From assembly GCA_022494885.1 (NCBI GenBank), contig JAGVSM010004969.1, positions 310,001 through 374,000 on the forward strand: a stretch of DNA of 64,000 nucleotides, read 5' to 3'. The position numbers and the translations under genes are program-made. Below, one piece after another: positions 22,832 through 64,000 of the stretch. The stretch is from Micrasema longulum (taxonomy: Eukaryota > Arthropoda > Insecta > Trichoptera > Brachycentridae). Every line of letters begins with the position of its first letter. The first letter of the stretch is position 1. Under the pieces are notes generated by a model. The model was not told where the DNA came from, made no database searches, and saw only the letters and a program-made list of their open reading frames with translations.

Positions 22832-25412
22832 ATAGTATAATAGTGTGTAATATTGTTATATTTTAGAATTTAACAAATACAGAAAATTAAAGTATACGCA
22901 TTCTCATTCACCTTCAATATTGTATATTTTAACAATTTTAAAAATGTATTATTTACGTTTAGTTATTGTTTATATAAATTTAATGAATAAAAACTACTGT
23001 TAAAATGTAATTTCATACATTTATGTTTATTCTCCTCAATATATGGGTCCATATATGTAGCATACTAAATAATTTTTAAGAGTGGTATGCACATCCCTGC
23101 AAAACATACAAACATCTTCATAATTTTTGTTGCCGGAAAGATAGTGATAAAAAATAACAAAGGTTGTGAAAAGTTAGCTAACAAACCCAAAATCCTCATG
23201 TGTATGACGTATCAATGTGTCAGATCTTTTACCTATTACACCATGGCTTGGTTGTCATGTTTTGATATAATTTACCCCATATATTTTATATTAAAAGGAA
23301 AATTGATAAATAAAACAAGACAGATGTTAAAATTATACCTTTATTAATTTGTGGCAAGACAATGTCGATTCTTTATACTAAATCACAGATAACGAACTAT
23401 CCAAGCGAAAATAAATGCATAAAACAAACTTAATGATGCTATGTTTAAATTCTTACAATTCATTCACTCTATATATATTTTTTGTGAGATCAAAATCTGT
23501 TCATATATTAACTAGATCAATAGATTTCAAAATAAACGACTGAAACTAGAGGTATCTTTACTATAAATATGTACATATTTATTTAAGTACATAACTCACA
23601 TTATTCCTTTCTTGACTAACCGTCATAATAATGGGCATTTTCTTGGTATAAAATTTTATACTTTTCTAATTTACAATAGCCTGTTCTTTTCTCAATACCT
23701 GTTCTTAAATAATATTTAAGAACAGGTATGTATTAATTTATTATATCAATTAGTACATAACATGTGTTTTTTAATCAATAATATTGTGATATAGGACTGT
23801 TAGCCAGGAAAGTCATAATATGTTGCAGTTGAGTTTACAAAACTCAATAATACATGCATATTTTTAAAAATAAATTATTTTATTGCATATTTCATTTTCA
23901 AGTTTCATTCATAATTTGTAATGTTTTAAAATTGTTCTTAAAAATCATTAGCATTCATAAAAAATGCTATTTATTGGTAATCATAAATACATAATGTTCA
24001 AATTTGTCATTTTTCCGCACCAACAATGTGATATTCAAGGACATAAAAAAACTGTTTTGTATATTTAAAAAATAATTTTGATTATTGCTATTTCAATGTA
24101 GAAAACCAATGTGTACAAAAAACATAATATATGCTCAAAATAAAAAAAAATGTTTCAAAAAACAATTCATCTATTCCAAAGCCAAAACATTAAAAATATT
24201 GTCTATTAAAATTATTGTAGGAACAGAATAAACTTTCTCCAGGTTTAGCAATACATTTTCTTCATGGCACTTAAAATATACAATTACTATAATATAAGTA
24301 TCAATTCCTTTCGAGAAATTAAGATTTAAATATAAACAAGATATTATTAACTAATTAACACAAAATGGCACAAGGCACTTTTTAATAATTTCAGGAAAGC
24401 ACTACACACCTATATTAGAATATTGTAATTATTTTTTTTTAGTAAAAAACTAATAAATGAGATTTACATTCTTTTTAAAAAATACACATGCATATTTTGA
24501 AAGATAATATAAAATAGACACAAATATTTGTTCTGCCCATCAAAATACAGTATTAAGATGTTCATAATCGGTATGAATATTTATTATTCCCATGTTTTGA
24601 TTTTACTTAAAAATAGATTCCAAATTAAACAATCATAAAAAGCATTTTTTTTTCTTCCTTTTAAAGTAACAAAATATTTATTTTAGATTAGGCATTTTTT
24701 TAAAACGAGATTGGTAATTTCTAAAAACTAGTTTGCTCAAATATTGCGAAAATAAATCTTTAAATTAGACATTTTTTCTGCATAATATTATGAAATAGAA
24801 TTAGAAGGAATATTGAATTGAAAAATTTGGTAGTAATGCACGCTGACCGACAATGTGTAGTTTTTGTCTATAGATTGGTGAAGTGTTTTCTTATAATATT
24901 ATTTAGTAAAATCAATAATAAATAAAGTATTTATTATACATAAAGTTGAATAAAAAATGTCTATTTGACCTAACTATGTCTGAAGTATATTTTTGCTATT
25001 TCTGTAAAAATCCCGAATTAATTTATTTGGAACGATAACAATAATTATTTGTAAAATTGTACCCTATTTTTCGTTGTTATTACAAAGGAAGCTTCTACAC
25101 TTTATTATTATAATTGACAGAATAAAAATTACATTATGATAAAAATTTAAAGCATAAATACAATATTATAATAATTTACAGTCTTATTCAACAACACGAA
25201 TAAATTGTGTGTGTATATAAAACATTTTCTAAGAAATCAAGATAGTAAACAGGAAATGATCATAAAGCCTCAAAAATAGACAATCATAAATATACTTTAT
25301 CAGTGTGTGATGTTACCAATTTATTTTTTTCTATCTAATTTGATAGATTATTATTTACAGATATTTCAATAGACATGAAAAACCTCTTTGATAATAGAAT
25401 ATAGGTCTAGAC
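22832..25412. other. Gene-free AT-rich DNA downstream of PTCD2
   Basis: An AATAAA at 22986-22991 is the likely PTCD2 poly(A) signal. The rest is AT-rich with no coding exon; it holds one palindrome at 23694-23730. Confidence 0.55.
23694..23730. repeat. Near-perfect 37-bp palindrome
   Basis: 'atacctgttcttaaat' is followed almost at once by its reverse complement 'atttaagaacaggtat'. It would form a cruciform or RNA hairpin. There is a second 'cctgttctt' 20 bases upstream. Confidence 0.7.
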
Positions 25413-25773
25413 CAGCGGTGGGCAATTAGGTTTGGTGGCGGGCCATATGAATATACCAATTCTTCTTGGGGGTCACTCGACCGTCGACATCACTCGTGCT
25501 CTTGCGAGCCGAACACAACTGATTTAAAACCAAAGTGCCTAATGTCTATTAAAGAACTGCTGTAATGAAAAAATACAATTTGAAATGACATTTTAATACA
25601 AAACATACTGACTGCAAAACTTGTTACCCAGAATACTCACTCTAATTTACAAAAAAATAAAGTGAAATCCTCGACTGACGGCCGGGCTGCATGTATTACT
25701 GTGGTTTGTTCAGAAACTGAACAGGAGCCAGAAGGGAGCACTTTGCGGACCAGATCTGGCCTGCAGTCCGCTG
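25413..25773. mobile_element. hAT-type non-autonomous element (MITE)
   Basis: A 361-bp element flanked by identical 8-bp duplications GTCTAGAC (25405-25412 and 25774-25781). Terminal inverted repeats are imperfect, CAGCGGTGGGCA and, from the other end, CAGCGGACTGCA. Subterminal GGCGGGCC and GGACCAGATCTGGCC blocks are typical of the hAT Buster-like group, whose preferred target resembles nnTCTAGAnn. It has no coding capacity. Confidence 0.88.
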
Positions 25774-25779
25774 GTCTAG

Positions 25780-25905
25780 ACATTTACAGGGGTTAACCTA
25801 TTACCAGCTGGTTCAAGTAATTGCTTTACACACTGTGTATCATTCACCATTCTACCTATGTTTGAATGTGTATATTTCTTAAATTCTTCCATCTGTGAAT
25901 AAACT
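25780..25905 (+). repeat. Interspersed repeat Y
   Basis: Blocks 'catttacaggggttaa', 'ttacacactgtgtatcattc' and 'attcttccatctgtgaa' match 35040-35190. It directly follows the hAT target duplication, so the hAT element probably inserted into or next to it. Confidence 0.55.
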
Positions 25906-27810
25906 CATTTTTTTCTTTAAAGAAATAAATTTTTGAATTTTTCTCAAATTAATTACATATTTTAACAAAATAACTAAACCTTAGTTAATAATAGCATAAA
26001 GCTCTACCGCATGTTATCATCATTGCGCCGGCAATATCTGTTAATTATCTTTTTTTTCAATTCTGGAAAATAATTAGATAAATTGTTTTTTTTTATTGGT
26101 AAAAAAAAGGAAAGTTACATAAATTTATTTTGAAAAAATATTTAATTGTATATATTGTTAAAACAAAATTGTGTAATCTTTTTTGTTATATAAAAAAAGA
26201 GAAATTAAAAATACTTTTAAAAAAGAAAGTTCACTTAACAGTTATTGCTGGCACAACGACGCTGTTATTTTTTCCCATAATTTGATCAATTAAAGTTTTC
26301 AAAGTTATTTGATTCATGTTAGTATAAAATCGCAATTTTATATTATTATAAATATACACGCACAACAGAAATGCGGAAAGACTCAACTTGCATCACAAAA
26401 CCAATAAGTATGGTTAAATTATACACACACATATATACAAAAATGCTTAAGATTGAATAAAAAACATATTTTTCATATTAAAGAATGAAATCGTTACTGA
26501 AATGATAATACAAACACAATTCACACTAATCAAAGTAATATTTTGTTGAATCCTAGGATTCAACAAAATATTACTCTTCATGATCTGGTAAAAACACAGT
26601 CCTAAAGAAGGCATTTTTTTTACTATCAAGTGTATTGAAATATTTAAGCGTCATTCTAAAATAAGTCACATTGGTAAAAGTAAGACAGATTTGTTTATTG
26701 GTACAAAAAATAACTCGTAAAGTTATGTTTTATAATATATTTGTATGAATGAGACAGAAAAAGAATACAAAATATTATAATAATTTCCTATATTTTTTAA
26801 AAATAAATTATTTATGTTAGACCATATTTTTACAGTTCATTTACAAATCGATAAATAACAAATAGTATTAAAACAATAATAATATGGTAGAATTAAACTT
26901 ACACTGAATATTCAGTTGTCAAAATTCAAACCCTAACAGGGACTATATTAGTATTATGATTTTTTTAGAATCATTTATATTAAATAACAGAATTGAAAAT
27001 CATAATGTATAGTCTCAATAAGTTAATTTTACAGCCTTATTGTAAGATGCGCGGAAATATATCAGAAGGGTGGTTCTACTGGATTGGAGTTGTCGTTCAA
27101 AATTTTCAACTTGGCAACAGCATCTTCTAAATACAGTAAAACCCGTTTTATGTTTTTCAAGGGAGCAGCAAAAAAAGTGTTAAACTGAGGAAAACGCCAA
27201 AGTGAGGAAATGAAAAACTGCAGAAAAAATGGTCATAATTTGGGATTATTCATATTTACCTATGATTTCATTAAAAATATTTTCAATTTTAACTATTTAT
27301 TGGTATCACTTTTTTTAGTATGGTACCGCAGAATTTTAACTGTCATTTACATCGCGGCAAAACTATTTCACACTTTTACGATAACTGTTTAAACAATCTT
27401 CTTTCCAAATTATGTTTATAACTTCGAATAATATTTCTATTGCCAAATTTTTTAACTTTCTGCATCGTAATTCATTGATGTGAAGACTTTATTCTTCCTA
27501 TACATGCGGCAACTGCATGTCACAATTTAGTAAAATGTCAAAATTAGACACTTAAACAAAATGGTCAATTGCACTGAACCTACTTTGAATTTAGTTTGAG
27601 ACAACAATTTAAACATTTTTTTATTTATCTTGATTTTATTCACTGAGTAGCAGGAACCAGATTTGTTTGTTGACAATCTCGCAACTCCACCCTTCCTAAC
27701 TCTTTCTTTGCATACACCTATGGCGATAGACCTTTGAACTCGAATAAAAGTTGAAAATTGGACAGCTGAGTTAGATAATGTCAAAGTAATAGTAACTTAA
27801 TTCCTGTTGA
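25906..27810. other. Gene-free AT-rich DNA, 3' side of JAK
   Basis: Contains a 42-bp perfect palindrome at 26534-26575 and a pogo-like terminal sequence (CAGTAAAACCCGTTTTAT) near 27136. TTTATT motifs (AATAAA on the minus strand) at about 27620-27640 could end the JAK transcript. No exon was recognised. Confidence 0.5.
26534..26575. repeat. Perfect 42-bp palindrome
   Basis: AGTAATATTTTGTTGAATCC followed by its exact complement-reverse around a central CCTAGG, with no loop. Confidence 0.9.
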
Positions 27811-63544
<35,734 letters not shown>

Positions 63545-63679
63545 TTTGATGGTCAACTTATTATTACTACTTTTCAAATATAGGCATGATGAGAGCTTTC
63601 ATCTTGGTCTTCTAGAAATAAAAAAACCATTTGGATTATGTTAATTATTGTAAATTCACTTTTAATACTATTTTTTTTA

Positions 63680-63850
63680 AACATCATTATCATCCCCCTT
63701 TCTGCACCCAGTGGTGGATAGGGCGCTGTATTGGTAAACCAAATGCAGCATTAAGTTCCATGAAGGTAGGGTGATCAGTCTCATGCTTCAGGTGCCCCAG
63801 GACCTCAATAATCGTAGGCAAACGCACCAACTACTACACAACAAGGCGGA
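63680..63850 (-). mobile_element. SINE family A, internally deleted
   Basis: The 3' end ('cctttctgcacccagtggtg') and part of the tRNA head ('cgtaggcaaacgcaccaact') are joined with most of the body missing. Confidence 0.65.
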
Positions 63851-63887
63851 CTTATCTCAACTTTATTTTCTTAATTAGGATTCTTAC

Positions 63888-64000
63888 CTAAGAGTAGCCA
63901 CTGAATCAAAATTGCTAGTCCAGGATTCTGGTACTATTTCACACACAAAACCATATTCTAAATCCGCCTTGACACGGATAGAAAAAATGGTAAAAAGTAA
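63888..64000 (-). CDS. Possible upstream coding exon, partial, product unknown
   Basis: On the minus strand an open frame encodes IRVKADLEYGFVCEIVPESW and TSNFDSVATLR, followed by a good donor (AG|GTAAGA at 63882-63887). The phase (two bases) would be compatible with an acceptor just before 63577 that reads into the JAK start exon. It could be a JAK 5' exon or part of another gene. I do not recognise the protein. Confidence 0.4.

Overview
The window is animal nuclear DNA, almost certainly from an insect. It is AT-rich, has spliced genes with GT-AG introns, and carries arthropod-type families: a delta/epsilon GST, a ZAD zinc-finger protein, a single hopscotch-like JAK, mariner elements and tRNA-derived SINEs. 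I cannot name the order with confidence. All exon models below come from reading splice sites and frame continuity by eye; no alignment or transcript was available.

Layout. (1) 5-1944, minus: a three-exon glutathione S-transferase of 220 aa. (2) 4497-10239, plus: a four-exon ZAD/C2H2 transcription factor of 472 aa with seven zinc fingers; its introns are full of LINE, SINE and Penelope-like debris. (3) About 11402-11467: a stray fragment of the 3' end of 18S rRNA, apparently running into ITS1. (4) 12065-22831, plus: a nine-exon PTCD2 (mitochondrial pentatricopeptide protein) of 388 aa. (5) 22832-27810: a gene-free AT-rich stretch between convergent genes, with a hAT MITE and two palindromes. 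(6) 27811-63544, minus: a 22-exon Janus kinase of 1066 aa with FERM, SH2-like, pseudokinase JH2 and kinase JH1. (7) 40611-52011, minus, wholly inside the 14.9-kb JAK intron between the SH2 and JH2 exons: a nine-exon, 1350-aa receptor-like protein. (8) 63888-64000, minus: the edge of another possible coding exon.

The most unusual item is the nested gene. It predicts a type I membrane protein with the order signal peptide, two kringles, two FAMeT-like (Methyltransf_FA) repeats, two kringles, two or three more FAMeT-like repeats, one thrombospondin type 1 repeat, two Ig-like domains, a transmembrane segment and a 70-aa tail. I do not recognise a named family with this architecture. It shares strand and locus with JAK, but any functional link is speculation.

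Mobile elements fill most introns: 5'-truncated LINEs of at least three types (CR1/L2-like, jockey-like, and a YGSE-W type), two tRNA-derived SINE families including one nested insertion, mariner copies, hAT and pogo-like non-autonomous elements, and Penelope-like terminal repeats. One Penelope-like inverted repeat (31845-32060) keeps an apparently complete hammerhead-ribozyme core on both strands.
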